Assembly: GCF_018446385.1 (NCBI RefSeq)
Contig: NC_055991.1
Span: 121,191,794-121,255,793 of the forward strand
DNA from: Zingiber officinale
Lineage: Eukaryota > Streptophyta > Magnoliopsida > Zingiberales > Zingiberaceae
Direction: 5' to 3'
DNA: 64,000 nt
Shown: piece after piece, positions 10,816-21,543 of the stretch
Numbering within the stretch: the first letter of the stretch is position 1
Layout: each line of letters opens with the position of its first letter
The notes under the pieces: generated by a model
Database searches by the model: none
What the model saw: only the letters and a program-made list of their open reading frames with translations
What the model was told of the DNA's origin: nothing
Position numbers and translations under genes: made by a program

Positions 10816-11906
10816 ATAAAATAAAATTATATCACACATAATTATCAATATATTACAATTATAACTAAAGGAATAATTGTGTTACAGGCATATGAAAATA
10901 AAGGAAATAAATATCATATAATTTTTATTTCCAATAGAAATAACTGTGTTACAGGCTGATAAGGTAAAAAAATTATGAGCAACAAGCCTTTCCTCTCTTT
11001 CTGTCTATCTGAAGTAGTGCAAGTAGTTCAAAATTCACATTGATTTCCGATTGCCGCGTTGCTTCTTCTATTTCTCTTGTATTGGAATACATAAAATAGC
11101 CACAACATTATTACACCACTCAGTTCTCACAAACTAACATTCATGAGACAAGTCTTACAAGAATCAAACGACATAAGTTAGCATTAAATAATCAACCACT
11201 GATTCATGTGTTTGAAAAGAATCAAATGATAGTTTTCTTATTCTGAAACAACGGGAGCTGGAAATACATTGATAACATAATAGATAAAAGTTTTGATAGG
11301 GAGGGGCACTCACTAACCTTCTGTGCTTCTACAATTAAAGTATAGTATGCTTAATGTCGGCCCAACTGCAAAGAAAGATTGGTAAGATATTAACATGAGC
11401 ATGAAAAACACAAACATAAACAAGAAGCATGAAAAACACAAACATAAACAAGAAACAATTATCAAGCATTATAAATATATAGAGAATAAAAGTATAATGC
11501 AAGAAAAAAATAAAATGCAATGGAAAGAGAATGAGGATTAGTAAATTTCTACACATCTTAGATACCACTTTTCTTCAAGTAACAAACTATTAGAGGCATG
11601 TTATAAATTGATGACTTTGTCAATTGAAAAATAATAAAACACAAGTATTTAATCATCAATTTATGGAAACAAATTATAAATACAAGCAAACTAATAAAGC
11701 TCATATAGATTTCTACCAAACTAAAAAGGCTCAGATATGATAACAACTGCATGTAACTTAACTTGTGATTTCAGAAGGATTACAAGCTTTCATAATAGTT
11801 GAAGGAAACACTAGGGAATAATAAAACAGAGTGGAAGAAAATCAACTTGCTAACAAAGATGTAAGTTTCTGATTTTTGTCTTTAAAATCTGAGTGATAGT
11901 TGAAGG
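10816..11906. other. AT-rich stretch inside the CACTA debris, no gene
   Basis: There is no convincing coding frame here. One tandem duplication of a 28 bp unit ('catgaaaaacacaaacataa...') is present at about 11397-11455. The region lies 3' of the minus-strand zinc-finger pseudogene and could include its 3' untranslated part. Confidence 0.5.
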
Positions 11907-12744
11907 TCACTCATCAAATTTTAGCAGATGTCTAACTTCATAAATAGGTCGTAGTTGCCTGATCATCTGAACATCCAGATATGCATTACAGTTGAAGCAC
12001 CAAACTGATAGATCACTGCCAGATGTTATTAATCACAAAGCATTTAATAGGCACTCACTTGAAGTTAATCAGCTCATGGACTAAGAGGCCAATTTATCTA
12101 ACCTGAAACTCAAAGCAAGGCAGTGCCCAGTTTCTTGGTGATGGTTCACCATGTGCTTATTGATAAAACGACTGCAGAAAACATCTTTGCAGCTCAAACA
12201 CAACCAGTTTTCAACAGGTTGATGACACCTGAAATTTCCTTTAACACAACCAGTTAACTAAATGATGTTTCGGAGACGTTATTACGAACATATCATGGAG
12301 TTTAGACATAGTAAACCATTTGAATCGAGAAAGGGCTTTACAAAACCTCTAAAATCGTTAGGGTTTATCTCCTACCTTGATTCGTCTTGATCTCCAGATA
12401 CATGGAACTGTAGTTTGATGATTTGCTGTTGAAAAAAAAAGAAACTCAAATCAGATATTTAGATATTCATAAGTTAATGAAGAGGCAAACCTAGAGCAGG
12501 GGGAATCGGAAGAGGAATTTGGGATAGGTCGTAGCACAACAATGGCAGGTGGTCGCAGGTCGTTCCAGCCTCGACCCAGCGCGATTCGACACCAAAGAAC
12601 TCTTCCTCATCCACCTTGAGCTAAGGATCAGAAATACACCCATCACAAGGATCAACCGGGTACTGGCACAATGGATCCAAAGATAAGAAGGCAAAGACAA
12701 GGATCACTTACTGTTCCCGTCGACGAGCTGTGCTCTGCCACCAT
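11907..12744 (-). pseudogene. UBP-type zinc-finger protein gene copy, frameshifted
   Basis: Four minus-strand exons with good splice borders can be followed: 12744-12712, 12620-12491, 12228-12103 and 12015-11907. They read MVAEHSSSTG..., then EEEFFGVESRWVEAGTTCDH, then CHQPVENWLCLSCKD...HMVNHHQETGHCLAL, then SDLSVWCFNCNAYLD...LRPIYEVRHLLKFDE and a stop. This is a ZnF-UBP domain (as in HDAC6 and ubiquitin proteases) that binds the free C-terminus of ubiquitin, and it ends where small plant UBP-finger proteins end. In exon 2 (near 12505) the frame shifts by one base: the expected proline-aspartate-serine-proline-cysteine-serine-arginine end is only readable after adding one C. The copy is probably non-functional. 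A sequencing error would be the alternative. Its introns show it is a genomic, not a retro, copy. Confidence 0.72.
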
Positions 12745-13221
12745 GGTGGCTTGATTTGAAGAAGGGAAAACCGAAACGGTTGAGGGTTCCCTCAACGCCA
12801 AGATGTCGTCTGACTATTATCGAGCTAGAAAAATTGTCGCGTCTCATTCCGTCCCCTTCGTAGATGGTGCTGAGGTGCCTCTACTGAGATAGGGCTCGAA
12901 GGGAGGGCCTCTGCTACTGATGGGTGCCTCTACCGATGGGGCTCGAAGAGGGGCTGCTGATAGGGCTCGAAGAGGGTGGAGGTACCTCTAACGCTGATGG
13001 TGCTCAATACACAATTGCACAAGTTTGTGGTATATCCTCAATGGCTCCATGGTATACGGTTTGAAGAACCAAAGTACCTTGTTGCAAGAAAAGTTCTCTT
13101 TTCTCCAAAGCACCTTCATGCACATATGATGCTTGCTCTTCAAAACATGGTCTTAAAAGATTCTTGTTTTTTCTTAATTTCCACTAATCAGAATCATTGT
13201 TGCTATGCTGCAACAATTTAA
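12745..13221. other. spacer with GC-rich repeats and an unassigned open frame
   Basis: 12850-12975 contains degenerate direct repeats built on 'gatagggctcgaag'. Just after, a plus-strand frame of 81 codons (12976-13221) has a natural-looking core, PQWLHGIRFEEPKYLVARKV followed by a His-Ala-His segment. I could not assign it to a family. It may be a third captured host exon. Confidence 0.4.
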
Positions 13222-14255
13222 CATCTCATAGAGCAACTTTTCAATCTACTTGTTAAGATAAGTTAGTTCCATTTGAAGATACTCCAACCATAGATCTTTT
13301 GAATCAGGGCAAGTCCTGAGACCATTTTTCATGAGAGCACGAGCAACTGCAACATTCAAATTTTGATCAAACTTCCATGCTGCAACATAATTCCAAAGTC
13401 CAAAAAGCTTTGGATGGTATCTAATTATCTGTGCTAGGACCTGCAAATATCAAGAATATTTATACTAAGTAAATTGTCAATTATTATATGAACCTGGTGT
13501 CTATCGATCCACAATGAGAGAGTATTACTTGGAGGACATATCTAATAGCCAAATATATCATTTGTAGATAAAATAAGACATAGTAAAGTTTTTTCTTCAT
13601 TTAAGTTCAAACAGCAAGTTAGCAGATCATTCTAAACTATAAATTAATAAAAAATATAGTTCAAAAAGTGAATTACCATAACTCATTGACGTTCCAACAA
13701 CTTATATCAAAGTCATTTTGATGGAGACTAGGAATGCAACTTAAGCATCATTCTCTCGTAATCAAACAAATTCAAAGACAAAAAAAAAACAAAGAAGAGG
13801 GACTACAAACTCAAAAAACTTCATCTTTGTACCTGCTTCATCCTTCCATGTCTTTTGTCATTGCAAAACTCAAGGTATTTGAACCAGAGAACTAAATCAC
13901 CCCTTTCATCATTGTGACCCTCCGGTATATATCCAACATCCTTAGGACCCCTGTGATGTCAAACAAGGACCTCTTCCATATCTTTGATTTCTTCTTCTTG
14001 TTCTTTTTAAAAATACCTTTGTCACTGAGCTTGTCGCTTGCGGAGGCTATGGAGGGCATCAAGTTGCTTCTTGTACTCAATATATGCTATAAAATCCTCC
14101 TTCAATGGGGAGCGGCGCTTGAGGTGATAACTCAAAGTCCCTATGGTGGCAAACAATCTCAGCAATCTCTTCACTGGAGAAGAGGCCTTGTCGCTCAAGG
14201 TCGTCAAGCTCATTGGTCATCCACTCTATCCAATACTGGATTTAATTTTGAGCTT
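13222..14255 (-). pseudogene. UTP6: UTP6 (U3 snoRNA-associated protein 6) N-terminal fragment
   Basis: The minus strand carries the first ~190 codons of UTP6, a HAT-repeat component of the small-subunit processome that acts in 18S rRNA maturation in the nucleolus. The first exon region (about 14255-13832) includes NELDDLERQGLFSSEEIAEI, SPLKEDFIAYIEYKKQLDAL and, further on, a segment close to DLVLWFKYLEFCNDKRHGRMKQ. A GT..AG intron (13831-13441) follows, then an exon from 13440 with VLAQIIRYHPKLFGLWNY, NLNVAVARALMKNGLRTCP and LWLEYLQMELTYLNK. The native ATG is missing. A one-base insertion shifts the frame near 14125, further shifts follow near 14020-13900, and a TAG stop follows LTYLNK. The C-terminal half is absent. 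It is a broken, intron-bearing partial copy, most likely moved by a transposon. Confidence 0.85.
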
Positions 14256-14758
14256 GAAACCATCGAGGAGACCAGAAGCGCTCCTCAGAGGTAAGAAATC
14301 GAAGCAGAAAGGGAGAGAAAACAAAGCTCGGGATTCAGAAAAGGGGAGTTACTTCATAAACCAAGATCGAGATCCCTAAAGTTCTTCTAACGGCCCGGAG
14401 GAGGCGACGTGAGATGGTTGAGGAGAGCTCTCCCATCCCCTAGAACCCGAATGATAATCGTATTTGATCACCAGATACGTCTCCCTGTCCCTCCCCTGGA
14501 ACCCTAATTTAACCCCCAACTGTGTCGATTGGCTTCTCCACATCCTCCTCGTTCTCATCTTGGAGGGTAATGTGAAGGGTCGCCTCAGCCCAGCGACGAA
14601 GGAGGTGAACGGATAATGAAGATTTTGGTAGGGAGAGGGAACGAAGGTTTCGCCGGTGATGAGACGAAGAGGAAGTCGTGGAGGCATGCGTGAACAAAGG
14701 CTTGAGGATACATTTGTTAATCCTCGTTAATCATATACTTTTCTTTACATAGGAGAAA
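14256..14758 (-). other. unassigned GC-rich stretch upstream of UTP6 fragment
   Basis: Overlapping minus-strand frames (14376-14687 and 14509-14697) show compositional bias like a plant 5' region. The longer begins MPPRLPLRLITGETFVPSPY and the other is Ser-rich with WAEATLHITLQDENEED. No family is recognised. It may be a further captured piece or the UTP6 5' flank. Confidence 0.3.
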
Positions 14759-15180
14759 ATGACAAATAAAATGACACAAACATGTCAACCACTAGTCGAG
14801 GGAGAAGAGTCACAAACTCTATCCACCGAGATCATAAATGATATTTATTATGATGTGGCTGGTAGAAGGATAAAAAACTCCACCCTCTACGACCTTGACT
14901 TCCAAGCTAAAGTGGTATATAATCGTTTGAGGACTCCTAGGGGTCAATCCTAGTTCTGTTTCTTCTACTAAATGTAGTCATTAAGATAAGAAAATCAAGA
15001 ACTAAGGGATCGACTGTTCATAGTGGAGCAGATGATGACTGCTTGGGCGATGAGAGAAGATGTTGTCGTGATCGAGATGCGAGTAGTTATTGCTCAATGA
15101 CCCAATTACAACATCATTTTAAGTCACTGGAGACTCAAGACCCACAGGGCCTTGTTGATTAGCTCATTCTGAGATTTGTT
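14759..15180 (+). pseudogene. CACTA ORF1-type (Ptta/En/Spm, transposase_24) remnant
   Basis: The frame at 14759-14953 contains INDIYYDVAGRRIKNSTLYD. This matches the C-terminal landmark of the plant En/Spm 'transposase_24' protein (…DIYYEVVGGxKKxRVYGLGSQA…). The 100 bases after it keep traces of the coiled-coil tail. Only this fragment survives and stops follow, so it is dead. It supports the view that the surrounding gene fragments travelled with CACTA DNA. Confidence 0.6.
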
Positions 15181-15839
15181 TAACTATAACTTTTTTTTTC
15201 TTTATCATACATAATCATATAAATTATATTTATTTGGTTTTAATATTATAATCTGGTCATTTCTAATTGTATTACATTTTCTTAGAAAAATTTTATCTCT
15301 ATGATTGATATATTCATCATAAGTATTAGGTATCCAAAATATGATCCAGATACCTTTTTTTACATATAAAATTAGTTATATATTACATTTTTACCGCATG
15401 ATTCTAATAATAATCTATCATATTTTACTTTATGTCGGATTTTATAGTACTAACTCATAGGATTGTAATTTGGATGTCTATGTAGTGGATTTGTGCCATG
15501 GTATGAATACTTTATTGTGGATTTGGATACTTTGGATTTCTACCATGGTATTTAGATTTTTTTTATATCTATTGGATTTTGGATATTTTATTGTGGATGT
15601 TTGGATAATATATTGTGGATTATGGACATTATTTATGGAATTAGTTTGTTTGTGTATCTAATGTTTGTATGATTGTGATTGTGGATGTTTGGATTGTCTA
15701 TTGGATAAATTTGTGTATGGATTGTAAATAGATTGTGTTTGTATTGTCATCGTTTGTGATAGTTTATTTTCATATGGAAAATATAAACAAGGTAATTTCC
15801 AAATTTTAAACAATTTTTTTATAATTTTTTTTATTTAGC
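15181..15839. other. AT-rich, TTGGAT-rich low-complexity DNA
   Basis: This stretch has no gene. 15470-15740 is a degenerate array of short 'ttggat(a/t)t.tggatt' units that happens to leave a long frame open, which I do not read as coding. It is probably CACTA interior. Confidence 0.5.
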
Positions 15840-16474
15840 ACTGGAATTATGGTTTCAATCATTAAATATTGACGAAAATCATAATTCAATCGTTAAATAT
15901 CAATATGGAACCATTGTTTGTTATGATAACTATGGATGGAAAACACCATTCTATCAGTAACTACCAATAGAAAACACCATTCTATCAGTATTTACCAATG
16001 AAAGCACTATTCCATCAAAAAATCAATGATATCACACAGTAATTAGTTTTGATAATTAACGACGGAATCGTGTTTTTCGTCAGTGCACAATGACGGAATA
16101 ATTTTTCTATCATAAAATCTATAGTTAATATAGCCACAAAAACAATGATTCCGTTGTTGGTTAAGGACGGAACATACAGTTTCATTGTTTGTATTAACGA
16201 CAAAAATGAAGTTTCTATCGCTATATTAACAATGGATTTTACACGTCCGTTGTTGCTTGAAATGACGGGTTTTTGATTTCGTTGTTATTTTCTTTGACGG
16301 AAATGAACTCTTGTCACAAATTCGAACAGATATCACATTCCGTTGGGAAAAAACTATTTACGAATCAATATTTTATGACGGCCATTATTCCGTCGTTATT
16401 TCGTAGCTATGGGCATATAGTGATCGAATAGCGATAGAAATTTTTGTTATTAGAAGCGATTTTTTTTTGTAGTG
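15840..16474. mobile_element. CACTA right terminus with subterminal repeats
   Basis: The segment ends 'gcgatttttttttgtagtg' at 16474, the inverse of a CACTACAAAAA start. The preceding 600 bases are full of short direct and inverted 'gacggaa/ttccgtc' and 'ggaaaacaccattctatcag' repeats, typical CACTA subterminal DNA. It does not match the degenerate left end at 10536 beyond CACTACAA, nor do the 3 bp flanks match. It is therefore assigned to a different, 5'-truncated CACTA element. Confidence 0.65.
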
Positions 16475-16639
16475 TTGGAATAGGTCAGGTTGATTCATCG
16501 AAATTTAGCCCAGTTTGGGACTGAATCCTCATGCATAGATCTTCTCAAGTTATCTCCAAAGCAAGTTTGAGGGCAATTACAAAATCAAAGAGGCGTAAGT
16601 GAGAAAGAGCGTTCATTATAAAGTTAAAAAAAAATGATT

Positions 16640-16826
16640 AATTAGGTTGGGTAACTTCAAGTCTGGGGCGATCGGTCCAATCCTACGGAAATTTTCCATC
16701 GGCCACCAGCATAAATCGGGAAGCACTCGCAGCGGGCAGCCCAGGAGCCCAGCATCCTTTAGTTGTGTGCCCCATTTGGAAGAAAAATTTCTGTAAATTC
16801 GTCATAGCTGAGGATCGAACCGCGTT
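16640..16826 (-). mobile_element. tRNA-derived SINE, copy 1 (5'-truncated)
   Basis: On the minus strand this runs from a B-box-like 'ggttcgatcc' (16821-16812) through a body with 'ttcttccaaatgg', 'ggatgctgggctcctgg', 'cttcccgat' and 'cgatggaaaa'. Each block recurs in the same order in copy 2 at 17130-17350, on the opposite strand. The A-box part is missing. Non-autonomous and RNA polymerase III-derived by structure, it is an old copy. Confidence 0.7.
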
Positions 16827-16889
16827 GATTATAAAGTAGTGCATAGAGTAGGAGGAGACAAGTTGATTACAAATTAGGTAATATTGCCG

Positions 16890-17110
16890 CCAATAGCAAT
16901 AATAATGCCAATGAAGGAAAGTGCGCCGATTATGAGGATAAGGGTTCGAGCCCTCTTATCAACCCTTTATCTGTCGGATATAGTTCACTGAGGTGCTTTG
17001 CGCACGCTCTTATCAACTGGAGTGGTACTGAGACTCCCCAAAAAATCCTTTCGGGGATTTGTGGGGTATGGGGCCGCAAAGCGGTGGACCCAGTCACTAT
17101 AAAAAGTTTA
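16890..17110. other. possible further SINE-like segment
   Basis: A B-box-like 'gggttcgagccctc' (16946-16959) sits in a short unique sequence between the two SINE copies. It lacks a clear A box, tail or target duplication, so it is reported only as a possibility. Confidence 0.3.
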
Positions 17111-17129
17111 CCCTACCTTAGTTTTGTCC

Positions 17130-17350
17130 CTGGGAATATGATGTCATGGTAGGATATCCAGGTTGATAGGTTGTCCCCGAGGCATCCGCGGTTTGAACCC
17201 CAGCTACGATGTATTTGTAGTCATTTTTCTTCCAAATGGTGGTGTAATCAAAGGATACTGGGCTTCTGGACTAGCAGCCGCGTGCACTTCCCGATTTTTT
17301 TTTGATGGCTGATGGAAAACTTTCGTAGGACCGGATTGATCACCTCCAGG
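17130..17350 (+). mobile_element. tRNA-derived SINE, copy 2
   Basis: An A-box-like 'catggtaggat' lies near 17144, a B box 'ggtttgaacccc' at 17190-17201, then the same body blocks as copy 1 in the same order. The copies have diverged by many substitutions, so both are old. No confident target duplication was found. Confidence 0.7.
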
Positions 17351-17637
17351 GATGACCAATAAAATTAACTAGGATTATTATTATTTTTTCCTAATAAGAA
17401 AGGAAGCGCGACAGTTTTACGGATGCATCCGCACCTTGAGTACTAGTGCCATTTTCTCTATATATGGTAGCAGTATCAATCGGGAAAAGAGTATGCTTAA
17501 GCCTCTCAAGTCTACTATATTTTATTCCATTACATTCTTTTTCACCTAGTTTTTTACAGGACAGACTATCAGAGGGGCCACACCTGTGGCTCCCTTCTAA
17601 TCTCTTTTCAATTTATTTTAAGACAGAGTATTAGATA

Positions 17638-18102
17638 GAGGTGTCAAAATTGAATCCGATCCAACGACTTAATCTAAATCGATCTAAAAAAATTTAGATT
17701 TGAGTTATGTTAGACATTTTCGGGATCATGTTGGAGGATTTTCGAATTGAAAATTTTCTGATCGGGTTCTGGTCAAATTCGGATTGACCCGAATTGAGAG
17801 TTTAGTGGATTTTTACGATTAAATTAAATTTTGTTTTAAACATTAAGATATTTTTTTAATATTAATATTAATATGACAATGTTGAAATATTGAAATAAAA
17901 ATAAAGAATTAATAGAAAATAATCAAAAACTTCGTTTGAATCAGGTTTTCGAATTATTCAGATTGGGTTTAGATTGATCAGGTTCGGATTCGAATTTAAG
18001 AAATTCATATTGAATTCAGATTTAGGTGATTTTAATTTCTTTTTTTTTTTTTTCCAATTCAATTCAAACCTGATCCGATTCATCCTACTCAAATTGACGC
18101 CT
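17638..18102. mobile_element. hAT-type MITE (465 bp)
   Basis: The ends resemble the plant hAT terminus: GAGGTGTCAA on the left and TTGACGCCT on the right. They lie inside an imperfect 8 bp duplication (17630-17637 attagata and 18103-18110 attagagg, six of eight identical). The body is AT-rich with repeated 'gattcgga/tccgaat'-like words and has no open frame. Confidence 0.65.
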
Positions 18103-18901
18103 ATTAGAGGTCTTTCACGGAGCTATCCTCTCCTTTATTGGGCATCCGCTAGAAATCCAACTTATCCGATTAGTTAGCCGCTATAATCTGACCTACCATA
18201 AGTTGACTCGGTAGGAGTCGACCTGTTGGAAGCTAACCTGCCAGAGATTGATCTAATAGGAGTCGATCTGACAGGAGTTAACGGACCCCTTGATCACCGG
18301 ATCAAGTAGTATTGGTATTTTAATTTCATTTGCATTTGTTAATTAGATTTAATTGATAGTATTCTTGTGTAAAATTTATAATAAATTTTATAAATAACGG
18401 ATCCCTTTATTCTTGTGTTATTCTTGTTAGGAAGCCCACTATACTTCTAATGTTTGGGCCTTAATTAAGGGCGCTTCTTCCCTTAATTTCATCTTTTTAC
18501 TCAAATAATTTTAGATTTTAATTTCTCCTCCACTCAAACAACTGAACAAATTCTTCCATAGCCAGTGGAATAAAGGAGGCCACAGTATTGGAAACTAGCA
18601 GTCTGCTCATATAGATTTCAGATTCTTCTTTTTTCCCGAGAAATTTGTGGTCTACAATACGAGCAGTCTCGATCATTTTGAAGCTAAACGATCACATTAT
18701 TACTGGAAAGTCTGATCCCCAAAACTTATAAGATCTTTAATCAGTTTTCTTTTAAATTATTATTTTAAGTGTTCGAAATCTCATTTCAATATGCGAGACG
18801 ATTAAGATGACTGAATAAGAGCTCTCATTATTAATAAAATATAGTAAGCTGCTGAGGTTGAGCAATACAGTTCATGCTTAAACACCTGTGGATCATGGCA
18901 A
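18103..18901. other. intergenic, short tandem words, 3' flank of CCH
   Basis: 18180-18290 has degenerate repeats of 'gtcgacctg.aggagtt.a'. The remainder is AT-rich. The last ~60 bases would be the 3' untranslated region of the minus-strand copper chaperone. No other gene was seen. Confidence 0.5.
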
Positions 18902-19399
18902 TCAAGCTGTTGCCGCAGCAGCAGTGGCTACATCAGGAGCAGCCTCCGGAACAGGCTCAGCCGGAGCCGCCACCGCCTCCGGCTCCGGAGCCGGGGCTGG
19001 TTCTTTGGCTTCCCCCTCCCAGAAAGAAGTCTTCTTGCCTGATTTCGATACGGTTTGGAAAACAGCTTCAGGCGTTACATCGCCTTTAACCGTCACCTTC
19101 TGTTCTTGCAGATCCACCTCGAACGACTCCACTCCTGAAATAAATAAATAATTAAACAAGAAAAAAAAAAAAAAAGGAAGAAAGACAGTGAATTAATCCA
19201 TAACCTTCGATTAATTATGAGGAAATCAATACCTTCCATATTGGTAAGAACTCTCTTAACCGCCCCTGCGCATCCTTGGCATGACATAGCAACCCTCAGG
19301 ACGACGGTCTGCGATATATAAGAAGCAACTACGTATGATAATTAAACATCGAAGCTAAGGAAATCGGTATGGATCTCAGAGATGGCATACCTCGGCCAT
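18902..19399 (-). CDS. CCH: copper chaperone, ATX1/CCH type
   Basis: Three exons: 19399-19391 (MAE), 19308-19233 and 19134-18902. Together they give 105 residues. The protein is one heavy-metal-associated (HMA) domain, with the copper-binding MxCxxC motif as M11-S-C-Q-G-C16 and the usual [18 protein letters not shown] strand. A C-terminal tail follows of alternating Ala, Pro and Glu (about 35 residues), which distinguishes plant CCH from the shorter yeast-like ATX1. It would carry Cu(I) in the cytosol to P-type ATPases such as RAN1/HMA7 at the secretory pathway. The short first exon and both intron phases are as usual for this family. All splice sites are GT..AG and there is no disruption. 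It lies alone between transposon debris. Confidence 0.95.
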
Positions 19400-19448
19400 T
19401 AGAGCAGAGCAGAGTCGCTTGAAAAAGGAAGGTCGAGATCGCTGTGTT

Positions 19449-19456
19449 AATTTATA
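19449..19456 (-). promoter_or_regulatory. TATA box of CCH
   Basis: TATAAATT on the minus strand, about 50 bases upstream of the ATG at 19399, is followed by GA-rich leader sequence (cttcttcttc inverse). The spacing implies a very short leader, plausible but tight. Confidence 0.45.
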
Positions 19457-20801
19457 GAAGAAGAAGAAGAAGACAGAGGAGTACAAAGTATCGTTTTAGG
19501 GTAGATGGCTAAGAAGATTTAGCGTGAGGCAGAGAGAACAATGGAGATAAGGGATTAGGGTTGGGTAGCCAGTACAAACGATCGTGCAGCAGTACAAAGT
19601 TGGGTGGTAGGGCAACAACCATCTTTGTGCAGTAGATAACAAAAGCTAAAATGCTTTTGAATCAGAAAAAGCAAACCGCTGTGCATATATTCTTCTTCGT
19701 TTCTCACCAAACAATCCTGTGCCCACCATAAATCATGGTTCACGGTGACTCTATGGCGAAGCTAGTGCACTACTATATATGGCGACTCTTAGTTATTGTA
19801 TCTCGTTCAAACAGTCGGTACTTCCAATTTACATTCGGTAAGGTGGTAAACTGAGTCAAGTAGAATCAAACTTTATGGTATTAAAGTTTATTTGATAAAG
19901 TAACTAGATAAGGTTAAGCTTAGCTTAAAATAAATTAAGTCGTTTAAATTATTATTCAAGTCGGCCTTGATTCCTTTTTTATGAATTTATCATGAATTTT
20001 ATTTAAGCTTATTTGAAACTTTTTATATTTTAAATCTGTTTGATTGGTTATTGAGCATAAATTTATTTTGAAAGTTTTTATTTATTTTATTTAACAGGTA
20101 GATAATAATACTATTGATGAGTATGATTCACGAATGATGTTTACAAATATTGTTCATGAATATTAATAAGTTAAATATATATATATTCAAATTTGTTCAT
20201 TTAATTTTTATTTGTTAAAGATTATTTATTTAATTGATCTTGTATATATTAAACGGACATACTCTTACCCAATTAAATATCAATTTATTCATGAACATTT
20301 TATTTAGACTAATAATGAAGGCTTTCTTATCTTTTCTTGTCACTTCTTGTTCTCTTAACTCTAAGTTATTGTTGTTTATAAGTACTTCCTCCTCCTCCTC
20401 TCTCTTTCTCAATGATCAATCTTCATGGTGTCTCCATAGAATGTCCAGTTGATTAAAGAATGAGTAAGATATCAATTTCTGATCAACAAATATCCTCAAA
20501 GAAAAAAATCTAATTCACCTCTCAGTTATTTAACAGTTATCAATAAGTTAATCTTATGATTTATCTGTATTTATATAATTTCAATCGGAACAGTGAAAGA
20601 GACGCATGAAATAAATTTAACTCTCATTTTACTAGATGAACCTTCACGTAAAAGGTAGTAAGAAAAAAATTAAAGTTGCTTTTTGTCCACCAAATATCTA
20701 CCCTCTATATATAAATAAATGATAATAATAATAAAAATATCTAAAACGCACGCGAACACATTTTAAATAACTCCACAGCTGATTAGCCGTCTAATTAATT
20801 A
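19457..20801. other. intergenic between CCH and SAP, no gene
   Basis: AT-rich DNA with CT-rich and TA-rich low-complexity patches (for example 20170-20190 and 20390-20410). A 60-72 codon frame pair around 20230-20450 has no conserved features and was not accepted as a gene. Confidence 0.6.
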
Positions 20802-20957
20802 GAGTTGTGATACTCATCTAGAATTTTCATCTAGAAAATTCATCTAGATAGACACATAAAGATGGGACCCACCATTTCACTTTTTGTGGGCCCCATTATT
20901 TATGTGTCTATCTAGATGAATTTTCTAGATGAAAATTTTAGATGAATATCATTTCTC
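20802..20957. mobile_element. MULE-type foldback MITE (156 bp)
   Basis: The two arms of about 58 bases are inverted copies (left GAGTTGTGATACTCATCTAG..., right inverse GAGAAATGATATTCATCTA...), with 'tcatctagaaaattcatctag' the same in both. The element is flanked by the identical 9 bp repeat aattaatta (20793-20801 and 20958-20966). TIRs starting GAG and a 9 bp duplication point to Mutator-like mobilisation. It lies about 740 bases 5' of the SAP start codon and so could affect its promoter. Confidence 0.85.
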
Positions 20958-20966
20958 AATTAATTA

Positions 20967-21007
20967 TCCATCCGGTAGCCCTGTAGCCCCCTCGAATCTT
21001 CTTCCTC

Positions 21008-21044
<37 letters not shown>

Positions 21045-21543
21045 GAACGTAATTTACCTTCCACCGAAATTAAAAAAATAATTTATTATTTTCATATCAC
21101 AATTATATTTTATTATTTATCAATTCTGTTCCTTTTTTCTAGCTCCCTTTCCCTATTAAATATCTAGAAATCGCGATCCAGCCTGGCGGCTTCCTGTTTC
21201 CAATCCCAGCCTCAGAAACCGACTCCACCACCACCGCCTCCTTTCCCTTTCCCTTTTCCCTGCATCTTCTAAACCTCATCGCCTTTCTTAAATCAGTTCA
21301 CCTGCGTGCTTCTTGCTATTCCATCTGCTTTCCCCTTCTTCTTCTTCTTCATCGTCGTCATCTTCTTCTTCAAGGTATTTTGGTTGTTTCGAGACGAAAT
21401 CGACGGATTAATCGATCTTAAAGCCGATTATCTGTTTTTGTTTTGAGGGGAGATGAGGTGCCGTGGTGGATTTGTTTTTTGGTGATATCGATTTGTCTTT
21501 GTGTGTGTAGATCGGACGATCCGGAAGGGGAATAAGCCGGAGG
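20967..21543 (+). promoter_or_regulatory. SAP promoter and 5' leader with leader intron
   Basis: This contains a homopolymer A run (about 21014-21041), a TATA-like 'tattaaatat' (21154-21163) and a CT-rich leader. A leader intron runs 21375-21510 (donor caag|gtattt, acceptor gtgtag|atcgg). Leader introns are common in this gene family and often raise expression. The ATG is 33 bases after the intron. Confidence 0.6.

Noticed and set aside
10536-16474. A single CACTA element spanning both termini
   Set aside because: The two ends agree only in CACTACAA, their subterminal repeats differ and the 3 bp flanks (cct and ttg) do not match.
16812-17201. tRNA genes
   Set aside because: B-box-like sequences are present but there is no cloverleaf. 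They are parts of SINEs.
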